Source of the DNA: M50B103 sp041667565
GTDB lineage: Bacteria; Fidelibacterota; Fidelibacteria; Fidelibacterales; Fidelibacteraceae
DNA length: 52,242 nucleotides
NCBI GenBank assembly: GCA_964572745.1
Contig: CAZNFT010000008.1
Span: 1 to 52,242 of the forward strand
Reading direction: 5' to 3'
Shown: positions 1 to 7,558 of the stretch, in pieces
Layout: each line of letters begins with the position of its first letter
Position numbering within the stretch: the stretch's first letter is position 1
Notes under the pieces: generated by a model
What the model was told of the DNA's origin: nothing
Databases searched by the model: none
What the model saw: the letters and a program-made list of their open reading frames with translations, nothing else
Position numbers and translations under genes: made by a program

Positions 1-1
1 A

Positions 2-200
2 ATAGCAAACGATTCCACCTCCAAACCCACAACCACAGCGTGGTTTAACATCCCCGCTAGGGGATGAATAGTAATAGCAAACGATTCCACCTCCAAACCC
101 ACAAACCACAGCGTGGTTTAATATCCCCGTAAGGGGATGAACCGCCATAGCAAATGATTCCAGCACAGCACCCTGAACTACAGCGTAGTTCTACCGAGAT
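2..200. repeat. Three tandem ~72-bp hairpin repeats (REP-like)
   Basis: Three copies begin at 2, 74 and 147, each with ATAGCAAA-GATTCCA, so the period is 72-73 bp. Copies 1 and 2 are almost identical and carry two hairpins each: AACCAC-AGC-GTGGTT (31-45; 103-119 with one more pair) and ATCCCC-loop-GGGGAT (50-65, loop GCTA; 123-138, loop GTAA). Copy 3 is shorter and diverged but keeps the first hairpin as GAACTAC-AGC-GTAGTTC (175-191), where a C:G pair has become T:A on both arms. The array may continue upstream of the window. Copy 3 overlaps the last base of the stop codon of the neighbouring minus-strand Y1-like gene, which suggests a REP/RAYT type association. There is no CRISPR-like spacer pattern, since the whole unit repeats. 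Confidence 0.85.
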
Positions 201-670
201 TCTTCCATATCCAACATGATTAGATCATCAAACATGGGATCTTTGTCATCAAATAGGCAGCACCTTTTTGCTCTATAGTAAAACTCCGCTTCTCTTGCTT
301 TTCGCTCTTCTTGATAATCCTCATCATCAGCTTTAATAAAATCTACGATGTGCCGCATAAAATTTGTGCTGTGCGTATAAATGATATGATCATCTGTCCA
401 ACCCACAAAACCTTTTATTTTTAACTCATTTTTGATCAGGGCTTCGGTCTGTGAAAGGATTTTTGCCAAAAGATCATTCAAGGCAATATCCGGATTGAGT
501 GAAATAAGCATGTTTAGCTGGTCGAAGCGCACTCCCAAGCAGTACTCATGACAATTGTTGTCTTTAAGGATTTCGGATACTTTCTCGGTTAAGATATCAT
601 TCTTTAAATCAATATCTTTCCGACTATCTTTTGCTCTCAGCAAAATATGATAGGCAATGTTGGAATGCAT
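191..670 (-). CDS. IS200/RAYT-like Y1 transposase homologue lacking catalytic residues
   Basis: The 159-aa product follows the layout of IS200/REP-associated Y1 transposases: an N-terminal YHILLRAKDSRK strand, a central segment with LNMLISLNPDIALNDLLAKI (like the HVHLLVSL...LSDLVRKIK block), GFVGWTDD..IYTHS (like FAWQ.GYGAFSVS), and a C-terminal helix. The HUH motif is Q51-L52-N53 instead of H-x-H. The helix that should carry Tyr in YIxxQxxHH reads FIKADDEDY, so Tyr is Phe111, Gln is Asp115 and HH is DY. The fold therefore seems kept while nuclease chemistry is lost. The start at 670 is chosen because AAGGGGG lies 5-6 nt upstream; a longer in-frame start at 760 has no such site and would overlap the palindrome at 746-761. 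The tail past ~residue 125 is acidic. It is probably a domesticated nucleic-acid-binding protein. The family call rests on pattern matching by eye. Confidence 0.7.
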   Translation of the reverse strand: MHSNIAYHILLRAKDSRKDIDLKNDILTEKVSEILKDNNCHEYCLGVRFDQLNMLISLNPDIALNDLLAKILSQTEALIKNELKIKGFVGWTDDHIIYTHSTNFMRHIVDFIKADDEDYQEERKAREAEFYYRAKRCCLFDDKDPMFDDLIMLDMEESR

Positions 671-701
671 TTTACCCCCTTTATTAATAAATTTTCTATT
701 A

Positions 702-730
702 AATCTAAATGTTAAAATTCGACTTTTCAA
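702..730 (-). promoter_or_regulatory. Putative promoter of the Y1-like gene
   Basis: On the minus strand TTGAAA (730 to 725) and TAGATT (707 to 702) are separated by 17 nt. The predicted start is near 695, about 25 nt before the ATG at 670. The CRP-type palindrome at 746-761 would then be centred about 59 nt upstream of the start, close to a usual activator position. Sequence match only. Confidence 0.4.
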
Positions 731-745
731 TACCCAAAAAATATC

Positions 746-761
746 TGTGACCCAGGTCACA
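746..761. promoter_or_regulatory. CRP/FNR-family operator-like palindrome
   Basis: TGTGACCCAGGTCACA is a perfect palindrome and matches the CRP consensus TGTGA-N6-TCACA in all ten conserved bases. It lies between the divergent Y1-like gene and the secreted amylase. Its centre is about 59 nt upstream of the predicted minus-strand start and about 83 nt upstream of the predicted amylase start, so it could serve either. Control of starch use by a CRP-type regulator would make biological sense, but no regulator gene is present in the window. Confidence 0.6.
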
Positions 762-801
762 AAAATCTGTTTCCCTTATACTCTTAAGCCATTTATTTTC
801 C

Positions 802-830
802 TTGAATTAGTCCTTGAAATGATATAAAAT
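802..830 (+). promoter_or_regulatory. Putative amylase promoter
   Basis: TTGAAT (802-807) and TAAAAT (825-830) are 17 nt apart in an A/T-rich stretch, and an overlapping TATAAA lies at 823-828. The predicted start is near 837, giving a leader of about 30 nt before the ATG at 869. A purine-rich AAAGGAAAA precedes the start codon. Confidence 0.4.
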
Positions 831-868
831 ATTAACTGAAACAGTTTATACCAAAGCAAAGGAAAATA

Positions 869-3673
869 ATGAAAAATTTAGCATGTATATTATGCCTTAT
901 AACTGTATTTGCTTATGCGCAAAGTCCACTTTCTTCTGAACCGCCAATACCAATGCAACATGACTCAATCCTTGTGTTTTTTGATGCAACAAAAGGAAAG
1001 CAGGGTCTTAAAGATTATTCAGGTGACATTTATGCGCATACCGGTGTAAATGATTGGAAATATGTCTGGACAGACTGGCCTAGCACAAATACCGAAAAAA
1101 ATAAACTAACAAAAGTCAGTGATAATCTTTATAAATTGGTGATCGGCTATCCGCATGACTATTATAGTTGTCCTGAAAGTGTCGATATTTATCAGTTAGC
1201 TTTTGTCTTTAGAAACAGTACGGGAAGTGCTCAAAGTGAAGATCTGTTTTTAACCTTATATGAAGGTGGTTTAACAGCGGCTATTTTTGAGCCGGTTGCC
1301 AGTCTGGAATATGAAAAAGCCGAGCGTTCACCCATATTCAGATCCATTGATAATAGTTCACCGCTTTCTGTTGTTGCCGGTGCCAGTGAAATTGCTGATA
1401 ATATTAAACTTTTCTTAAATGATTCAGAGCAAAAAACTGTTAATAATACGGATGAACTAACTCATAGTATTCAGGCATCTTCTTTGATTCTTGGTAGAAA
1501 CTATTTGTATTCTGTAGCTAGTAAAGGTGCTGAGCAAGATACATCCGATTTGGTTTGTATTGTAAAATATGATCATAATATTGCTGCTTTGCCTTCCGGT
1601 ATTGAGATGGGAATTGATGTTGCACCGGATAATATACAATTTGCTCTATTTGCACCCGCTAAGGATTTTGTCCATCTTATTGGTGATTTTAATGATTGGG
1701 AAGTTGATCCTGATTACCAAATGTTAAAATATGAACCAGCTCCTGATTCGACAGTTTTCTTTTTGACCCTTAGTAATGATTTTGATTCGAGTCTGGCCTT
1801 TCAGTATCTGGTTGATGGTGAGATTCGAATTGCCGATCCTTATTCAAAATTGATACTTGATCCTTGGAACGATAAATATATTTCACCTCTTGTATATCCG
1901 GATCTAAAAGTTTATCCCGAAGGAAAAACGGATTTCCCAGTGGCTGTGGTAGATCCCAATCCAACAGAATTTAACTGGACCGATGATGACTATGTAAAAC
2001 CTCTCAAAGATAATCTTGTAATTTATGAATTATTATTGCGTGATTGGTCCTATCAACATTCTTATCAATCGCTCATGGATTCGCTTAATTATTTTAAGAA
2101 ATTAGGGATTACTGCCATTGAACTTATGCCGGTTTCCGAATTTGAGGGAAATGAAAGTTGGGGCTATAACCCTTCATTTTATTTTGCTTTAGATAAATAT
2201 TATGGCACAGCTCAAAAATTTAAAGAATTCGTGAATTTGTTTCACAATCATGGTATTGCTGTGATCCTGGATGTTGTTTACAATCATGCTACAGGACAAA
2301 ACCCCATGGTTCGTCTTTACAACGAAGGTGATTATGGAGCGCCTACAGCTAATAATCCTTGGTTTAATACAGAAGCAAAACATCCTTTCAATGTCTTTTA
2401 TGATGCAAATCACGAAAGTGTTCACACAAAATATATGCTCGATAGAGCCAATAAATTCTGGATAGAAGAATATCATATCGATGGTTTCCGTTTTGATCTT
2501 TCAAAAGGTTTTACCCAAAAAAACTCAGGTGATAATGTTGGCTATTGGGGGAATTATGATGCAAGTCGAGTAGCGATTCTTAAACGTATGGCCGATGTTG
2601 TTTGGAGTGTTGATCCCTCGGCTTATATTATTCTTGAGCATTTTGCAGATAATAATGAAGAAATCGATCTGGCTAACTATGGCATGATGTTATGGGGAAA
2701 TGCAAATCATAATTACTCTGAAGCATCTATGGGGTATCTGCCTTCTTCAGATCTTGGTGGTGTATATCATGCTAATCGTAATTGGAGTTGGAGACATCTG
2801 GTCGGTTATATGGAAAGTCACGATGAGGAGCGTATTACTTTTCGAAATAAGGAATATGGAAATAGCAGTGGTGCCTACAATATCAAGATCCAAGGCACGG
2901 CCTTAGATAGAATGGAATTGGCAGCTGTGTTTTTGCTTTCTTATCCCGGTCCCAAGATGATCTGGCAATTCGGCGAATTGGGCTATTCTTATTCTATAGA
3001 TTATAATGATCGCACAGGTAAAAAACCTATTAAATGGGATTACTTTAAGGATCCTGATCGCCACGATGTATATGAGTTGTATTCTGCCATGAATTTTCTG
3101 AGAGCCGAATACCCGGTTTTCTCAGCAGCCAATTCAGTTGATCAATGGGTTGCTGGAAATATTGGCTCAAAGCGACTAAAGCTTTCCGAAGGCACGATCA
3201 ATGCAGTTGTTTTAGGTAACTTTGATGTGACAACTCAAACAGCTACTCCGGCTTTTCATAATACTGGAACCTGGTATGAATATTTTACGCGCCAGTCGAT
3301 TAATGTGAGTGATGTCAATGCCGGTATTTCTTTGGCTCCCGGTGAATATCGTATTTATACAAACCAAGAATTAAAAACTCCTCCGGTCGCTTTGGATAAT
3401 ATTGTCCCTATTGCTTTTGAACTCAAACAAAATTATCCTAATCCTTTTAATCCTGTAACAACAATTGATTATATATTGACTCGTGATGGGGCTGTAACTC
3501 TGGATATTTATGATCTTGCGGGACATAGGGTCATGGCGCTGGTTAATGAATATCAGTCTGCAGGCAATTATAGTAAAAAACTTGATGCCTCCGGTTTGGC
3601 TTCGGGTATTTATATGTATAAATTAACTTCCGGCCGACATGCTCATGCCAGAAAAATGCTTCTTATGAAATAA
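869..3673 (+). CDS. Secreted GH13 alpha-amylase-family enzyme with C-terminal sorting domain
   Basis: This 934-aa enzyme acts on alpha-1,4/1,6-glucans outside the cytoplasm. A signal peptide covers about residues 1-18 (ends AYAQS). A poorly recognised beta-rich region follows, then a CBM48-like early-set domain at ~245-345 (FALFAPAKDFVHLIGDFNDW). The GH13 barrel is at ~380-780, with DVVYNH, nucleophile Asp543 in DGFRFD, acid/base Glu590 in IILEHF, and Asp652 in ESHDEE. The GYNPSFYFALDKYYGT block resembles isoamylase/branching-enzyme-like GH13 members, so pullulanase-type activity is possible. The last ~85 residues (from ~848) are a sorting domain with NYPNPFNP, GHRV.ALVN and LASGIYMYKL, known from type IX secretion clients and related FCB proteins. 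The gene ends 9 nt before the symporter gene and probably shares its transcript. Confidence 0.9.
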   Translation: MKNLACILCLITVFAYAQSPLSSEPPIPMQHDSILVFFDATKGKQGLKDYSGDIYAHTGVNDWKYVWTDWPSTNTEKNKLTKVSDNLYKLVIGYPHDYYSCPESVDIYQLAFVFRNSTGSAQSEDLFLTLYEGGLTAAIFEPVASLEYEKAERSPIFRSIDNSSPLSVVAGASEIADNIKLFLNDSEQKTVNNTDELTHSIQASSLILGRNYLYSVASKGAEQDTSDLVCIVKYDHNIAALPSGIEMGIDVAPDNIQFALFAPAKDFVHLIGDFNDWEVDPDYQMLKYEPAPDSTVFFLTLSNDFDSSLAFQYLVDGEIRIADPYSKLILDPWNDKYISPLVYPDLKVYPEGKTDFPVAVVDPNPTEFNWTDDDYVKPLKDNLVIYELLLRDWSYQHSYQSLMDSLNYFKKLGITAIELMPVSEFEGNESWGYNPSFYFALDKYYGTAQKFKEFVNLFHNHGIAVILDVVYNHATGQNPMVRLYNEGDYGAPTANNPWFNTEAKHPFNVFYDANHESVHTKYMLDRANKFWIEEYHIDGFRFDLSKGFTQKNSGDNVGYWGNYDASRVAILKRMADVVWSVDPSAYIILEHFADNNEEIDLANYGMMLWGNANHNYSEASMGYLPSSDLGGVYHANRNWSWRHLVGYMESHDEERITFRNKEYGNSSGAYNIKIQGTALDRMELAAVFLLSYPGPKMIWQFGELGYSYSIDYNDRTGKKPIKWDYFKDPDRHDVYELYSAMNFLRAEYPVFSAANSVDQWVAGNIGSKRLKLSEGTINAVVLGNFDVTTQTATPAFHNTGTWYEYFTRQSINVSDVNAGISLAPGEYRIYTNQELKTPPVALDNIVPIAFELKQNYPNPFNPVTTIDYILTRDGAVTLDIYDLAGHRVMALVNEYQSAGNYSKKLDASGLASGIYMYKLTSGRHAHARKMLLMK

Positions 3674-3682
3674 GGGATAATT

Positions 3683-5053
3683 ATGACAATTATCTTGTCT
3701 TTTGCTTCTCTGTGTTTGCTTTTGGTTCTTGGTAAAATTTTACGAGTAAAGATTCCCTTACTCCAGCGTTTGTACTTACCTGCAGCCGTGATCGCTGGTC
3801 TTTTTGGTCTGCTGATCATTCAGTTGTGGGGAGAAGCTATGCCGGTTGATGTAACCGCCGGATGGAGTAAACTCCCCGGTTTTTTGATCAATATTATATT
3901 TGCCTGTCTGTTTTTAGGTGTTAGGATCCCGCGACTCTCAGAAATCTGGCGACAAAGTGGCCCTCAGTTGGCTTATGGACAGATCGTTGCTTGGGGACAA
4001 TATGTAGTTGGCATAGGCATGTCGCTTTTTATTATTACGCCTATATTTAAATTACCTCAATATTTTGGCGTCATCATTCCTATTGGATTTGAAGGTGGTC
4101 ATGGTACTGCGGCAGGGCTGGCAGAGGTTTTTAAAACCTATGGTTGGGAAAATGGTGCAGATTTTGCCCTGACATCCGCAACTATGGGAATTGTTTTTGC
4201 TATTATTATTGGTACCTGGTTAATTAACTGGGCAGTTAAGAATGGTCATGTAAAAAAACTTAAAAAAGTATCAGAGATATCCGAGAGCAATATTGTTGGA
4301 ATTTATGATCCTCAAGAACAACCCTCCGCAGGGAAACAGACTGTTTTATCTGCTTCAATCGATACTTTAGCTTTACATATTGCACTTGTGGGTGTCGCAA
4401 TATTTATAGCATTTATTATTAAACAAGGGCTTATAGGTCTTGAATCTCTATTCCCCGGAATGCAAGAAAATGGAATTCTTTCATCATTTCCAATGTTTCC
4501 CTTATCCATGATCGGCGGATTAATTGTACAATTATTTATGTCCAAGGTGATAAAAAAAGACAGTATTATTGATAGAGATATTACTCAGCGCGTGTCGGGT
4601 GCAGCTCTGGATTTTTTAATTGTGGCTGCAATTGCTATGATCAATGTTAAGATCATTGGTTCACAAATACTTCCGATCATGATCATTGTGTTGGTGGGAA
4701 TTGCCTGGAATGTATTTTGTGTGATGTTTCTTGCCAGACGCTTATTACCGGATGCCTGGTTTGAACGAGCTATTGCAGAAATGGGACAATCTATGGGGGT
4801 AACGGCTACTGGGTTATTGCTATTGAGAGTTGTAGATCCGGAACAGAAAACGCCGGCTTATGCTGCCTTTGGTTATAAACAATTATTACATGAACCCTTT
4901 ATGGGTGGCGGGATTTGGACATCAATTGCACTGCCCTTGTGCATAATAAGTGGTTCCTGGCTGGTCTTTTTTATTTCATTAGGAGCAATAGCCCTTTGGT
5001 TACTGGTTTGGGTACTGTTGTTTAGAAAGAAAATCCTTGCTCAGAAACCATAA
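3683..5053 (+). CDS. gltS: Sodium/glutamate symporter family protein (GltS)
   Basis: This 456-aa polytopic inner-membrane protein has about 10-12 hydrophobic segments. It carries the GltS signature GGHGTAAG (around residues 138-145) and the repeat-related GQSMGVTATGLLLLRVVDP block near residue 370. The family imports glutamate or related organic anions with Na+. A loop around residues 185-220 is hydrophilic and separates the two halves of the inverted-repeat fold. It starts 9 nt after the amylase stop and lies 78 nt before a second GH13 gene. The placement between two starch-acting enzymes is odd for a glutamate carrier, so the true substrate could differ. Family assignment is firm, substrate is not. 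Confidence 0.85.
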   Translation: MTIILSFASLCLLLVLGKILRVKIPLLQRLYLPAAVIAGLFGLLIIQLWGEAMPVDVTAGWSKLPGFLINIIFACLFLGVRIPRLSEIWRQSGPQLAYGQIVAWGQYVVGIGMSLFIITPIFKLPQYFGVIIPIGFEGGHGTAAGLAEVFKTYGWENGADFALTSATMGIVFAIIIGTWLINWAVKNGHVKKLKKVSEISESNIVGIYDPQEQPSAGKQTVLSASIDTLALHIALVGVAIFIAFIIKQGLIGLESLFPGMQENGILSSFPMFPLSMIGGLIVQLFMSKVIKKDSIIDRDITQRVSGAALDFLIVAAIAMINVKIIGSQILPIMIIVLVGIAWNVFCVMFLARRLLPDAWFERAIAEMGQSMGVTATGLLLLRVVDPEQKTPAYAAFGYKQLLHEPFMGGGIWTSIALPLCIISGSWLVFFISLGAIALWLLVWVLLFRKKILAQKP

Positions 5054-5131
5054 ACCGGTAATCAGAGACCGATGATCAGACATTTGAAATTTTTACTAAT
5101 TACTTGTCACTGTTTTAAGCTTGAGGATATG

Positions 5132-6931
5132 ATGAGACATTACAGAATAATACTTTTAATATTACTTATATTTAACCTGTCTTTTGCACTCGAGGTATCT
5201 CATTGCGAACCTCCTAATTGGTGGTCGGGCATGGAACACGATACTCTGAAGATATTAGTTTACGGAGATGATTTCAGAGATTGGGATGCACATGTCAGAT
5301 CGCGAAGTGTAAAACTTCTTGAGACGATAAGATACGATAATGAACATTACCTGGGACTGGTGTTAAAAATTAAACGATCCGGTGAATTCGATATTGTTTT
5401 TCGTTCAGCAAAAGGTGAACCGGAGATAAGACTAGCTTACGAAATAAAAGAAAGAAATAATTATAAAATACGAGGTATTGATGCACGGGATGTAGTGTAT
5501 TTATTGATGCCCGATAGATTTGCTGATGGTGATAAAACAAACAATCTGGTTGAAGGACATAAAGATCCTATCAGACCTGAACACAAATGGGGAAGACGTG
5601 GTGGCGATATTCGTGGAGTGATCGATAATATAGATTATTTAGATGATCTGGGGATCACAGCTTTATGGATGACGCCCATATATGAAAATAATTACATTAA
5701 TTGTTATCACGGCTATACACCCACGGACCTATATGCAATAGATCCATTCATGGGAGATTTTGATGATTACCATGAATTAGTCGATAGCTGTCATGCACGA
5801 GGTATTAAAGTAATACAAGATCATATTGTCAATCATGTTTCACCTACGCATCCGCTTGCCATCAATCCACCGAACAAGGATTGGCTGAATGGCTCGTTGG
5901 ACGATTATGAACATTGCAATTATCGCATCATGGATGTGACAGATTTTTACGGTCCCGATGCTCAGCGCAGATTTCCTATGGAAGGATGGTTTGCAGCTTA
6001 TCTTGCTGATATGAATATGGCCAATCCTGATGTGGTAGATTATTATATCTATCACACTATTTGGTGGATAGAAAGCATGAAATTAGATGGTATTCGTGAG
6101 GATACTTACGCTTACTCTGATATTGAGGGTTTAAGTCGCTGGGGAAAGGCTTTAAAACGCGAGTATCCTGATCTTTTTCTGCTTGCTGAAGTCATGGATT
6201 TTGACAGAACCCGTTTGTCTTTTTATTTTTCTGATGGTGTTGATAATGGATTATCTTCTGTTGCAGATTTTGGTTTATCCTCAGAAATATATCAGCTTTT
6301 AGTCGAAGATAAGCCGATTGAGAAATTCTACAGAGAAATTGCGAATGATTTTATTTATCGTGATCCAAATATGATGATGACTTTTATGGATAATCACGAT
6401 ATGGGTCGTTTTTATTCGGCTGTGAATGCTGATCTTCAAAAATATCTGAATGCTTTTACATTTTTGTTTTCAATGCGAGGTATTCCGCAACTTTATTATG
6501 GGAACGAGATTGGTATGTCCGGTGGACATGATCCGGAGAACAGGAATGAGTTCCCCGGAGGTTTTGAATATACGGATCACAATGCTTTTAAAGCAGAAAC
6601 ACGCACAGAGAGAGAGAACCTTATCTATGATCAGATAAAGGCTTTTACAACATTACGGAAAGATCATCCACACTTGTATTTACAGAAAATGCACCACGAC
6701 CTGAAAAATAATATTTATTTGTTAAGTCGTGAGACCGAGAATGAATCTCTATTGATGGCATATAATCCCGGGACAAAAAGTCAGGATGCTAATTTTTCAG
6801 CTATTCTAAAAAATACTGTACAAAAGATCGAATGGATCAAATCTCCTTTAAATGGAAAAGCTAAGATCGATCTTCAAGCTAAAGATATTATTGTACCGCC
6901 GGGTGAAACAGTATTACTTCTATTAAAATGA
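5132..6931 (+). CDS. Exported GH13 neopullulanase/cyclomaltodextrinase-like enzyme (SusA-like)
   Basis: The product is ~599 aa. The start at 5132 is preferred because GAGG sits 5 nt upstream and a signal peptide follows at once (MRHYRIILLILLIFNLSFA); a start at 5072 would add about 20 residues without a ribosome site. The N-terminal domain has PPNWWSGMEHDTLKILVYG, the cyclomaltodextrinase N-domain signature of SusA-type enzymes. The GH13 domain follows, with VVYLLMPDRFADGD, HGYTPTDLY, nucleophile Asp324 (GIREDTYAY), acid/base Glu353 (LLAEVMD) and Asp423 (MDNHDMGRF). A C-terminal beta domain ends in VPPGETVLLLL. It probably degrades maltodextrins or cyclodextrins released by the sorting-domain amylase, in the periplasm. 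It lacks a lipoprotein cysteine and a sorting domain. Confidence 0.9.
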   Translation: MRHYRIILLILLIFNLSFALEVSHCEPPNWWSGMEHDTLKILVYGDDFRDWDAHVRSRSVKLLETIRYDNEHYLGLVLKIKRSGEFDIVFRSAKGEPEIRLAYEIKERNNYKIRGIDARDVVYLLMPDRFADGDKTNNLVEGHKDPIRPEHKWGRRGGDIRGVIDNIDYLDDLGITALWMTPIYENNYINCYHGYTPTDLYAIDPFMGDFDDYHELVDSCHARGIKVIQDHIVNHVSPTHPLAINPPNKDWLNGSLDDYEHCNYRIMDVTDFYGPDAQRRFPMEGWFAAYLADMNMANPDVVDYYIYHTIWWIESMKLDGIREDTYAYSDIEGLSRWGKALKREYPDLFLLAEVMDFDRTRLSFYFSDGVDNGLSSVADFGLSSEIYQLLVEDKPIEKFYREIANDFIYRDPNMMMTFMDNHDMGRFYSAVNADLQKYLNAFTFLFSMRGIPQLYYGNEIGMSGGHDPENRNEFPGGFEYTDHNAFKAETRTERENLIYDQIKAFTTLRKDHPHLYLQKMHHDLKNNIYLLSRETENESLLMAYNPGTKSQDANFSAILKNTVQKIEWIKSPLNGKAKIDLQAKDIIVPPGETVLLLLK

Positions 6932-7096
6932 TCAAAGCTTATTATCAAGTAGAAAATACCATTATAAAGCTTATTCTTAAGGCTTTAGGATGCAAACCGG
7001 ACTTATGTATTAAGATATTGTTGTTGAGTGATTTTTTAAGAAATAAGAAGAAACATAAACACTCATCGAGGATGAGGCTTGGTTTTACCAGCTTTA

Positions 7097-7127
7097 AAAG
7101 TTTTATTCTAGCTGATGATAAAACTTT
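7097..7127. terminator. Possible bidirectional terminator hairpin
   Basis: A perfect 10-bp inverted repeat AAAGTTTTAT / ATAAAACTTT with an 11-nt loop lies between the convergent GH13 and ArsR genes and overlaps the last codons of the latter. The stem is A/T-rich and has no clean T run beyond its own arms, so its strength is doubtful. Confidence 0.35.
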
Positions 7128-7401
7128 CAATTAGTTCTTTAATATTTGAAATATTATGTAAGCTGTAAATGACTTTTGTACCATTTCTTTTACTTTTGAG
7201 GATACCAACAGCTTTCATTTTTGCAAGATGCTGTGAAACGGTTGCTTGAGGGATATCCAGACAAGTTGTCATGTTACCTACACTAGATGGCCCTTGTTGT
7301 ACCAAGCCACGAAGTATGCAGAGGCGCACAGGATGAGAAATTGCTTTTAATATTTCGGCTTTTTGTTCAAGAAACAAATATTCCTTTTTGTTTTTAAGCA
7401 T
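7108..7401 (-). CDS. ArsR/SmtB-family transcriptional regulator
   Basis: This 97-aa winged-helix repressor has the ArsR layout: AEILKAISHPVRLCILRGL (helices 1-2), SVGNMTTCLDIPQATVSQHLAKMKAVGIL (the recognition helix is PQATVSQHL) and a wing KSKRNGTKVIYSL. The ELCVCDL metal-binding motif of ArsR is absent; two cysteines (in VRLCIL and TTCLD) remain, so thiol, persulfide or metal sensing is possible but not shown. AAGGGA precedes the ATG. The start codon sits inside a 12-nt palindrome AAGCATATGCTT (7395-7406) that could serve as an autoregulatory operator. The divergent neighbour is the CPBP protease gene across a 157-nt A/T-rich gap, a likely target. Confidence 0.85.
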   Translation of the reverse strand: MLKNKKEYLFLEQKAEILKAISHPVRLCILRGLVQQGPSSVGNMTTCLDIPQATVSQHLAKMKAVGILKSKRNGTKVIYSLHNISNIKELIESFIIS

Positions 7402-7558
7402 ATGCTTCCCTTTTTCTCTATTTAGTTTAATTGGAATATATATAAATTATTTTGGCTTGTCAAGTGTATTGCGCTAAAGTATAAAATAGATACAAATTAA
7501 TACTATAGACTTAAGAGATTTTATTATTATATTTTGTTAAACAAATTGGAGAATAGAA

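Noticed and set aside
2..200. CRISPR array
   Set aside because: The whole 72-bp unit repeats, including what would be spacers, and no cas gene is nearby.
6928..7134. 68-codon open frame on the plus strand after the SusA-like gene
   Set aside because: It overlaps the end of the ArsR gene, is Lys/Leu-rich low-complexity, has no clear ribosome site and matches no family I know.
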